From positions 21,178,020 to 21,242,019 of the forward strand of contig CM020620.1 of NCBI GenBank assembly GCA_009829735.1: a stretch of 64,000 nt of DNA, written 5' to 3'. The notes under the pieces were generated by a model that saw only the letters and a list, made by a program, of their open reading frames with translations, made no database searches and had not been told where the DNA came from. Origin of the DNA: Pyropia yezoensis (Eukaryota; Rhodophyta; Bangiophyceae; Bangiales; Bangiaceae). Position 1 is the first letter of the stretch. Every line of letters begins with the position of its first letter. The position numbers were made by a program, and so were the translations under genes. This document shows, in pieces, positions 31,731 through 44,000 of this stretch.

Positions 31731-34700
31731 ATGACCGGGGGGCGCTGGGGTAACCCAAGCAAGCCATCCGGAGTACCGCGGGGAAAGCCCCACGGAGAGC
31801 GCGGTTGAGCCGACGCCGCATCAACCCCCGGGTACACCTTCCGGCCCCGACGACACGGCGTCAGGGGATTGATGACCAGCCACCAAGGTTGGGAGGAGAG
31901 GACGGGAAGCCCCGTCACATGGAACCAGACAAGGGCCCTGTTCAGGATGCCCGAGCTACACCGGATATCGGTGTAGGCCACGTGCTGTTTACCTTGGAGA
32001 ACTTCAAGGTATCAGCCACACTGGGGGTTGACCCCCAGTCGACACGATCGTACTACCCTGTACTGGATACAGGGGCTGGACCCAACCTTATCCGGAAGGA
32101 TACCCTCCCGGACAAGTGGCTTCCGCGAGTCAGAGTGACTCGGGGACCCACCATCAAGGACGCGAGTGGTCGCCTCATTCGTACGACCGCAGCGATGTCG
32201 CTGCGGGTTACCATCGGGGAACTCACCACGGAAGTCGACTTCCTGGTGTGTGAGACCCTATCGGTGCCCTGCATACTGGGGTGCACCTTCATCAACGTTC
32301 ACGTTGATGCAATCCGGCCAGGCCGGAGGACCGTCGAGCTTCAAGAAGCCTACGGGACGAAGCGAGGACACACGGCTATCGTCAGGGACCTGACGCTACA
32401 AGGGAGCCACGTTAACGTGGCTGAGGTGTACGCAAGTGTCGAGCCGAAGACACTTCGGTTGGCCAAGCGAACTCGCTTTGAGCCGTTGTCGGAGACAGTC
32501 CTCCCGGTTAACTGTGACCTCGCAGGCATCTGCAGAGTCAAGTCCAACCTGCGGACGTACAAGCGCCATGGGTTGACCATGGCCAACGGTCTCATAGACC
32601 TCCCATCAGGAGGGTCGTCCCTCCTAGTGATGGCGAACTACCGCCGTAAGGCAGTCACCCTCCCGAAGGGAACTATCCTCGGGATTGCCGAGCTCTACGA
32701 AGGAGATATCCTTACCCCTGACAAGGAAGGTCAAGTGGACCCACTTGAGGTGCTGGCGGTCGCCGAGACCACCGAGCGACAGCAACCCGATGACGGGAAG
32801 CCTAGTCGACCATCATTACCGGCGGATAGTCCGCCGAAGGATCAAGAAGCATTGAAGGCACTGGCCGAGGCTGACCTCGACCACCTTCCCCCTTCGGTAG
32901 CCGAAGGGGTACGACGGATGCTAAGAAAGCATGACGTCATGTGGACAGGCGGGGCCTTGGGTACCATTGGGGCAACCCAACATCGTATTGACCTGGTACC
33001 AGGCGCACGACCCGCCCGGTCACAACCGCACCGAGCGGGACCTATGCAACGAGAGATCGTTGATGGAGAAGTGAAGAGGATGAGCGAAGCGAAGGTGATA
33101 CGACCTTCGATGTCGGAGTGGGGTGCCCCAGTCGTTATCGTACCGAAGAAGGATCAAACCCCTCGGTTTTGCATCGATTATCGACGCCTCAACTTGGTTA
33201 CCAAGAAGGACTCATACCCTTTACCAAGGATGGATGAATGCATCGACTCCCTGGGGGAGGCTACGGTGTTTACCACCATCGACTGCAATGCCGGATACTG
33301 GCAGATCCCGGTGGCGGACGAGGATATCCCCAAGACGGCATTCGTCTGTCACAGTGGAGTGTACGAGTTCCTAAGGATGCCCTTCGGATTGTCCAACGCC
33401 CCCGCTACATTCCAGCGGGCTATCGACATCATACTGTCGGGGGTGAAGTGGCGTAACTGCCTAGTGTACCTCGATGACGTCATCGTCTTTTCGCGTAACA
33501 TGGATGACCATGTGCAACATGTTGACGAGGTACTCACCCTCTTGCGGAACGCCGGGGTAACCCTGCGTCTGAAGAAGTGCGCCTTCTTCCAACAGACGGT
33601 CGAGTACCTGGGCCACCAGATAACCCCTGGTAAACTAGGGGTACTCGAAGCCAATACCCGGGCACTCCGGGATGCCCGGTTCCCTAACACCCAGACGCAG
33701 CTCAAGAGCTTCCTGGGAATGTGCAATGTATACCGACGGTTCGTCAAGGACTTCGCTCGGATAGCTAAACCGTTAACGGTTCTTACGAGCAGTACCCTGC
33801 CCAAGGTACTCCAACCCCCTTCGCCTAGCGAAGAGGAGGCATTCGAGTCGCTGAAGCGAGCCCTTCTATCCCCACCCGTCCTTGCGTTACCGCACCGACG
33901 GGGTACCTTCGTCATCGATGTCGATGCATGCGATACACAAGTGGGATGCACCCTGTTACAGGGAGAGACATTGATCGGTACCGATAACGTTATCCCGGAC
34001 CTACGTCCGGTAGGATACTTCAGCCGGACACTCAACCCGGCTGAGCGTAACTATAGTGCCACCGAGCGTGAATGCCTCGGAGTTATATGGGCAGTGCAAC
34101 TGCTCCGTCCATACCTGGAGGGCTCCAGGTTCATCGTGAGGTCCGACCACGAACCCCTACGATGGCTCCTCAACCTTGGTGACAAGGATTCCGATAGCCA
34201 TGGAAGGCTAGCCCGATGGAGGCTAAAAATGGCCGAGCACGACTACCGTACCGTGTATAAGGCTGGGTCAACCCACCATCTCGGAGACGCATTGTCTCGA
34301 CTCGACACCCCGAGCGGGGATTCCCGCCCGGTGGACGAGGACATCCCGGTGGTACCGGTCTGCATGGTGGGTAACGCTACCCAAGGTATGGTTGACCATA
34401 CCATGGCACACCGAGCATGCCCACTAACCCTCGCGGACTTCCGCGAGGCACAAGCCAATGACGACGACTGTAGACGTCATCGCGCTAACCTCCTGGCCGG
34501 TACGGCCGGCATCTTCCCCGAGAACGAAGACGGACTCATATACCGGCGGGCACCCGCCGATGGACGACATCAAGTCGTGGTTCCCGTTTCCTTACGGCAA
34601 GCCGTCATGGAACGAGAACACGAGAACCCTACAGCCGGACACCCGGGGGGTTCACGTATGCTCGCAGCAATGCGAAGGTTCTTCTACTGGCCAGCAATGG

Positions 34701-35896
34701 CCGTCGACGTGGTCGACCACGTAAGGGGGTGCCACCCCTGTGCACGTAACCGCATGAGTCTACATAGGCAGGCGTCTGCCATGAAGCTATTCCCACCCGA
34801 TGGGCCCAACGAGCAAGTCGCTATCGACATACTCGGGCCACTTCCGGTAACGGAAGAAGGGAACAGGTACATCCTGGTCATGTCTGACCGCTTCACTAAG
34901 CTGTCACGAGCGGCAGCCATCCCGAATGATACGGCATACACGATTATGAACGCAGTGGTTGACCACTGGATCAGTGCATACGGAGTCATGAAGCAACTCC
35001 TCTCCGACAACGGAGCAAACCTTACGTCAGAATTCTGCACTAAGGTCTTGGGCATGTTCGGTATCGAACCACGTCGGGCATCCGACTACCACCCGCAAAC
35101 CAACGGGCAGGTGGAGCGGTCCAACCGCACCATCGTCAAGATGCTACAGTGCTACGTGGCAGAGCACACGAACACTTGGGACAGGCTTCTGTCCGTACTC
35201 ACCCTGGCATACAATGCCAGGCCACATCGGAGCACGAACATCGCTCCGCTGGAGTGGGTCATGCCACTAGGCGTCGGTAACCTGACGCTGCCACCAGGCA
35301 GGTGCACTCGGTATGATACACCGAAAGGCCGACCGGCCGAATGTATCCACCTAGCTTGGTTGGCCAAGCTATCGTGGATGATTCCTAAGCTCAAGGGTGC
35401 CCTTGACAGAACACAACTTCGATATAAGAAGAACTTCGACGCCCGGCTACGGGTGCGCAACGCAACCCTGGTAACAGGTGACTGGGTCTATATCAGACAC
35501 CAGAAGCTCCGGGGGAACAAGCTCATGCAACCGGTCAAGGGACCGTACCAGATTCTCCACAGAGATGACCACTCTGTTATCTTACACTCCGATACGGAGA
35601 TCCAACGCATCAGTGTGAATGATGTCACACCTGCTCTGAAGCCGGAACAGCCTCAGCCGGTACCGGCTGGGTTGCTACATGAAGCTCTTACAACCCACCG
35701 GTCAGATGACCCGGTGGGACCGGATGGGATTCCATACCAAGTAGAGAGCGTGGTCGGACACACCGACCCGGACCTACCAGGACCCTGGTACGTCAAGGTT
35801 ATGTGGGTCGGATACGACTCACCCACCTGGGAACAGGCGGCAAATATACCCCGCCAACTCCTCATGCCTTACATGAGGCGACGACGCCTACTGTAA
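31731..35896 (+). CDS. Pol, family A: protease-RT-RNase H-integrase-chromodomain (start frameshifted)
   Basis: The pol frame is open from 31754 to the TAA at 35894. Numbering from 31805: aspartic protease DTGAG at about 88, RT with YLDD at 555-558, RNase H about 690-850 (FVIDVDACD, YSATERECL, RSDHEPL), integrase with an HHCC zinc site near 940-980 and Asp1008, Asp1068, Glu1104 (D-X35-E), a GPY/F-like KGPYQIL, and a C-terminal chromodomain (about 1300-1355) with WYVKVMWVGYDSPTWE. The ATG at 31731, 8 bases after the gag stop, is the likely start, because in the 61-64 kb copy the equivalent ATG is in frame with pol. Here one base is missing near 31768 and that ATG runs into TGA at 31806. The first in-frame ATG is 31919, which is not conserved in the other copy. 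The enzyme part is otherwise unbroken. Confidence 0.92.
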
Positions 35897-36374
35897 CAAC
35901 CCAACCGACACCGACTTCGGCGGTTGGGGGGTGAGGCTTATACCTACTAAGTAGGGTGTGACGTGGTTACGGCAGACTTAGGTTTCTAAGTCAAATCGGA
36001 CTTAGGTTTCTAAGTCGAACCAAGCTTAGGCAACTAAGTAGAGTCAAGCTTAGGTAACTAAGTAAAACCTGAACCTTAATAAGTTAACTTAAAGGTAAAG
36101 GCTAACTTCGATAATATCGAAGTAACTAGGGGGCTTACACGGGAGGATGACCTCCCCAAGCCAAGACACAAAGTGAGGGAGGATGACCTCCCCAAGCATG
36201 AACCAACCGGAAGAAGTTGGGCGGGAGGCAAGGCACCACTGAGCCAAAAGGGGTACTCCCCAGGGCAGCAAACAGAGGCAAGCAATGCCCCCAAAGAGGA
36301 TGAGTTTATACTCACTACTACCCGGCTACCATAAGGGTCACCGGGGCCCTCTCCCTCACAACCAATAGCACTCC
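35897..36374. other. Hairpin-rich spacer between converging pol and antisense ORF
   Basis: Immediately after pol: CCCAACCG (35900-35907) pairs with CGGTTGGG (35921-35928). Four tandem mini-hairpins CTTAG-N4-CTAAG follow at 35975-36062, with a period of about 24-26 bases. A perfect 8-base stem ACTTCGAT/ATCGAAGT sits at 36105-36123. Two direct copies of GGGAGGATGACCTCCCCAAGC, each able to fold (GGGAGG/CCTCCC), lie at 36141 and 36177. It may act as a two-sided terminator or RNA structure; the function is inferred. Confidence 0.7.
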
Positions 36375-38744
36375 TCAGTGGGTAGACCCACTGCTCGAGG
36401 GAGGCCACTCACGCGTAAGCGCGTGTACCTCCGTGCTCCACCGGTCGGCAACGTCACGACGGTCGACCACCCGAGTTACCTCGGTGCATAGCTGGACGAG
36501 GGTGCTGCGGCCAGCCTCCACGTCCTCCAGAGCTTTCTGGAGGCGGTCCAGCACGCCACCGAAGCAACGCGCTGACCCAACCAGCGCAGCACCTGGGGGG
36601 ATATCCCCCCAGCTAACAGAGAGACCCCCACGCATTGCGCGGGTAACAAGGGCGTCAACGCCCTCATACCAGAGACGGGGACCCCCGTCATGTAGGACAG
36701 GGGCGGGAGGTGACACTGGCGTAGCCAGAGGAGCCACAGGAGCCGACACGGCTACCACCGGAGCCGGTGGCACCTGATACGAGGCTCGGTAGGACCCTAC
36801 CGAAGGGGCTCCACCGTAACCACGGCGGTACTCCGCCCGACGACGGGACACCTCACGCTCCCCACCCGCAGAGCCCCACTCTCGGGGACGACGGCCAACC
36901 GCCGCCGGTATCGGGTTACCGAACCACGGGGCAAGGACCTGAAGAGGGTCATGGATAACCATGGGAATACCCGGGTCAGGAACGGCCTCGGTGGACGCCC
37001 ACCCATGGCAACTAGGCTCACCCGGCTGAGTACGCCGGATACGCAACGAGTTACGAGGCAAGGGGGTAGCCCCAGCCTGCGGGTCCCGGTACGGGGGAAG
37101 GGCCAACACCCCAGCCCAGTTCACGGCATCGTGAACAGCCAGCAGAGCCTCGAACTCCCGGGCCAACCCGGTCTTGGCAGCTATCAGGTCCACGCCCAAC
37201 TGCGCGATGTGCCGACGGACACCCGTCGGAAGATGAAACAGGCGCCCCTGCCGGCGGACGGACAGCAAGAAGGAGGAAGCCTGCCCGAGGGTAACCTCAA
37301 GGGTGAAGGTACCCTGCAACGGGTGGACCGGCCGGGAGGCCAACACACTCCCGAAGTATCGGAGACAGGAGCCGGTGTCAAACCGGAAAGCAGGGGCGGG
37401 TTCCCACCCCTCCTGCCATAGCGGCGGGCGCACGGGAGTGTATACCGGCGCACGACCGTTGCCGGTCTGCAACGCACACGTTATATCCGCGAGAAACGCA
37501 TCCGCCATGACACCATGGTTACGTCGCCAGCTCGACGCCGACTTCAACCCCGCCATAGGCGGGTAGGGAGCCGTCAACGACAGATACAGGGATACCCCCG
37601 GGTAGTAATCAAAGTCGGGATACCGACCGGTACTGCCCACCGTCTCCCCAAACGCAACCGGCTCCGCCGCCGGCGCAATCCCCCGAGCACTAGCCGGGTA
37701 GTCAATCTCCCGCGGCAACGCGGGAGCAATCAGGTCGCATACCCCGAAGGCGGGGTCGAGGTAGACCTCACCCCGTCCCACCCGAGTACGCCAGTGCTGC
37801 GCATGCCGGTCGTCCGGCTGACTCAGGATCCAATGGTGTTCCACTCGCACCGCGTTCGGCTGGTTGACCAGCCGCACCAACTCCCGCTCCCAGCTCGGGT
37901 CCACCTTGACGCGCCGGGAGGACTCTCCACGGGGATGGGGCAGGTGAAAGTCCACCCGCATCCGCCCATCGGACTCCATTGACTCTTGCACAGTCAGGCC
38001 TCGAACCCGAGCCACCAAGTCGAACATCGACATGGCGGGTTGACCCGCCGCCACGGCGACGCCGCCACCCAACGGGGCAACCCGGGCAGTACCAGGAAGA
38101 ATAGGGGGCGCCGGGGGATGCCCCACCGGAAGAGGGGCCGGCGCCGGAGTCGCACGCGGCCGAGGAGGAAGAAGAAGGGCGGGCGCCCGCCCGGAGTAAC
38201 TACCGGAGTCCACTGCCATCGGTGTAGACCCACCTTGACCACCAGACGCCCGCGGCACCGCGGGCAGAGCATCGCCGCCACCCGGACCCGACGTGGGTAC
38301 CACGGGGGCAGCACGGGTAGACCCGCTACCCGCCGCAGCGGACACACCAACCGGGCGGGCACCCGCGCCGTCTTGACCCGCCGGACTGGACGGGGTGCCA
38401 ACACCACCATCCGCCACGCCGGCGACACCGTCTTGAGGTAGAGCCGCGCCGGTACCGGCGACAGAAGCCATCCGGGCCGCCGGAGGAGAAGCGGTAGAAG
38501 CCACCGCTGCACGCGGTTGTCCGCCACCCGACGGAGCCGTCGTGCCACTACACACGGACGACAACCCGCCCGGCGCGCCGTCCGGAGCCACACAAACGGT
38601 CACCCGGTCGTCCTCGTCCTCCTACGAGCTCGCTAGGAAGCACTCGGCGGCGGTGGCGGAGACGGGAACGTCGTCCACCATCACCTCTTCCCCCTCTTCA
38701 GGCAGGAGGTCGTCCTCGCCCCCGGGTACCTGGGGGTCCGACAT
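36375..38744 (-). CDS. Antisense ORF of family A element, unknown function
   Basis: A minus-strand frame of 742 codons is open from the GTG at 38603 to the stop at 36375; no sense-strand ORF of comparable length exists here. The first ATG upstream in the same frame is 38744. It is followed by an acidic leader (GGEDDLLPEEGEEVMVDD) and interrupted once by TAG at 38624-38622 (codon 41), after which the frame continues with more acidic codons. The protein has a Pro/Ala/Gly-rich low-complexity N-terminal 200 residues, a folded-looking middle (about 205-520) with Trp, Tyr and Phe well spread, an Ala/Val/Pro linker and a charged helical end. There is no signal peptide, membrane segment or known motif. 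The position (between pol and 3' LTR, antisense) matches extra antisense ORFs described in some plant gypsy elements. A duplicate sits at 45725-48094. Confidence 0.6.
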
Positions 38745-39323
38745 GGTGCAACCGGGGTGGCAGGGGCGCCCCTTGCAGAAAAGCCGAGGCCGGCTCGACC
38801 CGGTACGAGGAACGCTCGCGCGGACGAGCCAGGGAAGCGCGGGCGCCCGCGCTTATGACCACAAACGGCCACGAGAAGCGCCGCAGGCGCGCGGGTCGAC
38901 CCGCGCCCCACGAGGCTACGAACGGGCTCCACCCAGGCACCTGGGCGGGCCGGGGCCACACCCCCGTACGGGGCAACCAAGAGGGGTTCACCCCGAAACC
39001 GCCCCCGCGAAAAGCGGGAGCGGCCGCCCCCATTCACTCGGAAACACGAGAGGGGCTCCCCTACCACCAGACACCTGGTGGCGGATCCGCTTGCACCACC
39101 CCTCGGAAAGGGGGGTCGTGAACAGAACCCGCATCGGGAATTTAACGGTCCGGAAAACGGATCGTGTGTGTACCACACAAAGGGGGGCACCCCCCTCAGA
39201 CAACCTCCAAAAGGGGTGTCTGTCGCGACGGGGCGCAAAGCCCCACCCGACTGGTAAACGGTCACGCGACCCACTTAAATTCGGTAACCCGAATGCAACT
39301 CGACCCGAGGACGGGCCGAATCT

Positions 39324-39332
39324 AAGGGGGGA
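39324..39332 (+). promoter_or_regulatory. Polypurine tract
   Basis: AAGGGGGGA, two bases before the 3' LTR; the expected plus-strand primer. Confidence 0.75.
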
Positions 39333-39334
39333 TA

Positions 39335-39695
39335 TGTAGCAATATGGTTGGCCGTATTGTAACCCTAATATTAGGGGGCTACTTCTAACCCTTAACTTTC
39401 AATTTGATAGTTCGTACTGGTCACGGTATCTATAAGTTACGTATGACCAGAGGACTTGCATCTTGGGGTGGAGGGTAGTTGGTAGCGTCTCTGAGGGTTT
39501 ATAACGTGGGGGCCGGCGGCGAATCCACCGCCGGCCAAGGTAGAACAACAAACCCCTCCCATCTGGGCTCCTATCTTGGTCCCGTGGCTTGCGCTCCAAG
39601 GACAGCAACCTTGGCCTCCCGGTGACGTTGGTGCCGATCCCCCTTGGTGAGTGTTCCCTGAGAGTGGACGTGCGACGGATCCCTATTGTGCTACA
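39335..39695 (+). repeat. 3' LTR, family A
   Basis: TGTAGCA to TGCTACA, 361 bases, about 2% different from the 5' LTR. Followed by AAGAG, the target duplication. Confidence 0.95.
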
Positions 39696-40354
39696 AAGAG
39701 TTCCCGGAGGGCTTGTAGTCAGGGGACTACCAGCCGCTGCCGGGGTATGCCTTCGTCGGTGGCTGTCAAACCTCACACGTACATATAGCTGCGGACCTAC
39801 CAACGCCTCTCGGATGGGTGGCGGGAGAACGGGGCCTCCCCGCATGCGTGATGTGGGGGTGCGACTGGAGTGCCTGTGGATGAAGAGCGCGAGAATGGAC
39901 CAAATGGACAGTGAGAGAGGGGGCGGATACGGGGGCGGACCGATGGGCGTAGCTCAAGTGGCGAGACGGTGACGGGAGGCGACTATACGAAACCTACCCG
40001 AGGCCAACAAGTGTTCCAAAAGTCGATATATTTATTAGTATTTTGTGTCATTTTTTACGGTGGTCGAGGTCGTGAGGTGAAAGTTTTATCCCAGGATTCT
40101 ATAGGCTGATGCCCGACGACCGTACTGCGCTGGGGGCCATCCGTTTACAGGTGCGGTCAGGATTGGCCGAGGGCTCGGCACGAGGTCCCCACGTCCACAG
40201 AGAGGTCAGATTCTATTGGCCGGCTGAACTGGGAATCTCGTATGTGCTTGGCATTTGAGTCGTTCTTGCGCAGTGCCCGTTGTTGCGGGATCCACCGCAA
40301 GCGCGTTTTGACCCCAGAGCCGTTGTTGAGACCTGGTAAAAGCTTGTTGAGGGG
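39696..40354. other. Host flank right of the element, ends at the gap
   Basis: Unique host sequence downstream of the insertion; repeated at 49048-49705. It has no gene that I can support. A tRNA-like A-box phrase (TAGCTCAAGTGG) at about 39949 lacks a matching B box. It ends abruptly at the N gap inside a sequence that continues unbroken in the second copy. Confidence 0.5.
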
Positions 40355-40854
40355 NNNNNNNNNNNNNNNNNNNNNNNNNNNNNNNNNNNNNNNNNNNNNN
40401 NNNNNNNNNNNNNNNNNNNNNNNNNNNNNNNNNNNNNNNNNNNNNNNNNNNNNNNNNNNNNNNNNNNNNNNNNNNNNNNNNNNNNNNNNNNNNNNNNNNN
40501 NNNNNNNNNNNNNNNNNNNNNNNNNNNNNNNNNNNNNNNNNNNNNNNNNNNNNNNNNNNNNNNNNNNNNNNNNNNNNNNNNNNNNNNNNNNNNNNNNNNN
40601 NNNNNNNNNNNNNNNNNNNNNNNNNNNNNNNNNNNNNNNNNNNNNNNNNNNNNNNNNNNNNNNNNNNNNNNNNNNNNNNNNNNNNNNNNNNNNNNNNNNN
40701 NNNNNNNNNNNNNNNNNNNNNNNNNNNNNNNNNNNNNNNNNNNNNNNNNNNNNNNNNNNNNNNNNNNNNNNNNNNNNNNNNNNNNNNNNNNNNNNNNNNN
40801 NNNNNNNNNNNNNNNNNNNNNNNNNNNNNNNNNNNNNNNNNNNNNNNNNNNNNN
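40355..40854. other. Assembly gap, 500 N
   Basis: Exactly 500 N, a typical fixed-size scaffolding gap and not a measured distance. Confidence 0.99.
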
Positions 40855-41078
40855 TGTGGGGATCCCCAGCACTGGGTGTCTTCCTGCCCACTCATCCCGA
40901 GGAGTCTCAGCGGGCAGCGGCGCAACGCAAGGCATCCACCGGGGGGTATCCCGCCGGAGCACCCGGACCCGCACCGGGTAGGCAGCCAGCTCCAGGTGGA
41001 GTACTGGCCGTCGAGGAGGCACCTCCTCAGCCGGATGTCCCGGCGGACAGCACCCTACCAAGGGCGGGAAACGAGTAA
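40855..41078 (+). pseudogene. Gag C-terminal fragment (duplicate copy)
   Basis: Same as the end of gag at 31498-31722, truncated by the gap, with one C missing near 40897. It ends at the same TAA. Confidence 0.85.
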
Positions 41079-41086
41079 GAGGAAGG

Positions 41087-44000
41087 ATGACCGGGGGCGC
41101 TGGGGTAACCCAAGCAAGCCATCCGGAGTACCGCGGGGAAAGCCCCACGGAGAGCGCGGTTGAGCCGACGCCGCATCAACCCCGGGTACACCTTCCGGCC
41201 CCGACGACACGGCGTCAGGGGATTGATGACCAGCCACCAAGGTTGGGAGGAGAGGACGGGAAGCCCCGTCACATGGAACCAGACAAGGGCCCTGTTCAGG
41301 ATGCCCGAGCTACACCGGATATCGGTGTAGGCCACGTGCTGTTTACCTTGGAGAACTTCAAGGTATCAGCCACACTGGGGGTTGACCCCCAGTCGACACG
41401 ATCGTACTACCCTGTACTGGATACAGGGGCTGGACCCAACCTTATCCGGAAGGATACCCTCCCGGACAAGTGGCTTCCGCGAGTCAGAGTGACTCGGGGA
41501 CCCACCATCAAGGACGCGAGTGGTCGCCTCATTCGTACGACCGCAGCGATGTCGCTGCGGGTTACCATCGGGGAACTCACCACGGAAGTCGACTTCCTGT
41601 GTGAGACCCTATCGGTGCCCTGCATACTGGGGTGCACCTTCATCAACGTTCACGTTGATGCAATCCGGCCAGGCCGGAGGACCGTCGAGCTTCAAGAAGC
41701 CTACGGGACGAAGCGAGGACACACGGCTATCGTCAGGGACCTGACGCTACAAGGGAGCCACGTTAACGTGGCTGAGGTGTACGCAAGTGTCGAGCCGAAG
41801 ACACTTCGGTTGCCAAGCGAACTCGCTTTGAGCCGTTGTCGGAGACAGTCCTCCCGGTTAACTGTGACCTCGCAGGCATCTGCAGAGTCAAGTCCAACCT
41901 GCGGACGTACAAGCGCCATGGGTTGACCATGGCCAACGGTCTCATAGACCTCCCATCAGGAGGGTCGTCCCTCCTAGTGATGGCGAACTACCGCCGTAAG
42001 GCAGTCACCCTCCCGAAGGGAACTATCCTCGGGATTGCCGAGCTCTACGAAGGAGATATCCTTACCCCTGACAAGGAAGGTCAAGTGGACCCACTTGAGG
42101 TGCTGGCGGTCGCCGAGACCACCGAGCGACAGCAACCCGATGACGGGAAGCCTAGTCGACCATCATTACCGGCGGATAGTCCGCCGAAGGATCAAGAAGC
42201 ATTGAAGGCACTGGCCGAGGCTGACCTCGACCACCTTCCCCCTTCGGTAGCCGAAGGGGTACGACGGATGCTAAGAAAGCATGACGTCATGTGGACAGGC
42301 GGGGCCTTGGGTACCATTGGGCAACCCAACATCGTATTGACCTGGTACCAGGCGCACGACCCGCCCGGTCACAACCGCACCGAGCGGGACCTATGCAACG
42401 AGAGATCGTTGATGGAGAAGTGAAGAGGATGAGCGAAGCGAAGGTGATACGACCTTCGATGTCGGAGTGGGGTGCCCCAGTCGTTATCGTACCGAAGAAG
42501 GATCAAACCCCTCGGTTTTGCATCGATTATCGACGCCTCAACTTGGTTACCAAGAAGGACTCATACCCTTTACCAAGGATGGATGAATGCATCGACTCCC
42601 TGGGGGAGGCTACGGTGTTTACCACCATCGACTGCAATGCCGGATACTGGCAGATCCCGGTGGCGGACGAGGATATCCCCAAGACGGCATTTCGTCTGTC
42701 ACAGTGGAGTGTACGAGTTCCTAAGGATGCCCTTCGGATTGTCCAACGCCCCCGCTACATTCCAGCGGGCTATCGACATCATACTGTCGGGGGTGAAGTG
42801 GCGTAACTGCCTAGTGTACCTCGATGACGTCATCGTCTTTTCGCGTAACATGGATGACCATGTGCAACATGTTGACGAGGTACTCACCCTCTTGCGGAAC
42901 GCCGGGGTAACCCTGCGTCTGAAGAAGTGCGCCTTCTTCCAACAGACGGTCGAGTACCTGGGCCACCAGATAACCCCTGGTAAACTAGGGGTACTCGAAG
43001 CCAATACCCGGGCACTCCGGGATGCCCGGTTCCCTAACACCCAGACGCAGCTCAAGAGCTTCCTGGGAATGTGCAATGTATACCGACGGTTCGTCAAGGA
43101 CTTCGCTCGGATAGCTAAACCGTTAACGGTTCTTACGAGCAGTACCCTGCCCAAGGTACTCCAACCCCCTTCGCCTAGCGAAGAGGAGGCATTCGAGTCG
43201 CTGAAGCGAGCCCTTCTATCCCCACCCGTCCTTGCGTTACCGCACCGACGGGGTACCTTCGTCATCGATGTCGATGCATGCGATACACAAGTGGGATGCA
43301 CCCTGTTACAGGGAGAGACATTGATCGGTACCGATAACGTTATCCCGGACCTACGTCCGGTAGGATACTTCAGCCGGACACTCAACCCGGCTGAGCGTAA
43401 CTATAGTGCCACCGAGCGTGAATGCCTCGGAGTTATATGGGCAGTGCAACTGCTCCGTCCATACCTGGAGGGCTCCAGGTTCATCGTGAGGTCCGACCAC
43501 GAACCCCTACGATGGCTCCTCAACCTTGGTGACAAGGATTCCGATAGCCATGGAAGGCTAGCCCGATGGAGGCTAAAAATGGCCGAGCACGACTACCGTA
43601 CCGTGTATAAGGCTGGGTCAACCCACCATCTCGGAGACGCATTGTCTCGACTCGACACCCCGAGCGGGGATTCCCGCCCGGTGGACGAGGACATCCCGGT
43701 GGTACCGGTCTGCATGGTGGGTAACGCTACCCAAGGTATGGTTGACCATACCATGGCACACCGAGCATGCCCACTAACCCTCGCGGACTTCCGCGAGGCA
43801 CAAGCCAATGACGACGACTGTAGACGTCATCGCGCTAACCTCCTGGCCGGTACGGCCGGCATCTTCCCCGAGAACGAAGACGGACTCATATACCGGCGGG
43901 CACCCGCCGATGGACGACATCAAGTCGTGGTTCCCGTTTCCTTACGGCAAGCCGTCATGGAACGAGAACACGAGAACCCTACAGCCGGACACCCGGGGGG

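Larger units (their letters stand above)
28950..39695 (+). mobile_element. Family A Ty3/gypsy chromovirus, full length
   Basis: 10.75 kb element. 5' LTR 28950-29313, primer site from 29315, gag 29539-31722, pol about 31731-35896, hairpin-rich spacer, antisense ORF 38744-36375, polypurine tract 39324-39332, 3' LTR 39335-39695. It is flanked by the 5-base duplication AAGAG (28945-28949 and 39696-39700). The order protease, RT, RNase H, integrase, chromodomain makes it a chromovirus. The two LTRs differ at about eight positions plus a few small indels (about 2%), so the insertion is not brand new. The pol start is frame-shifted in this copy. Confidence 0.93.

Noticed and set aside
39946-40010. 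tRNA or SINE candidate with A-box phrase TAGCTCAAGTGG
   Set aside because: No B box or cloverleaf pairing follows; also present at about 49304 only because of the duplicated block.
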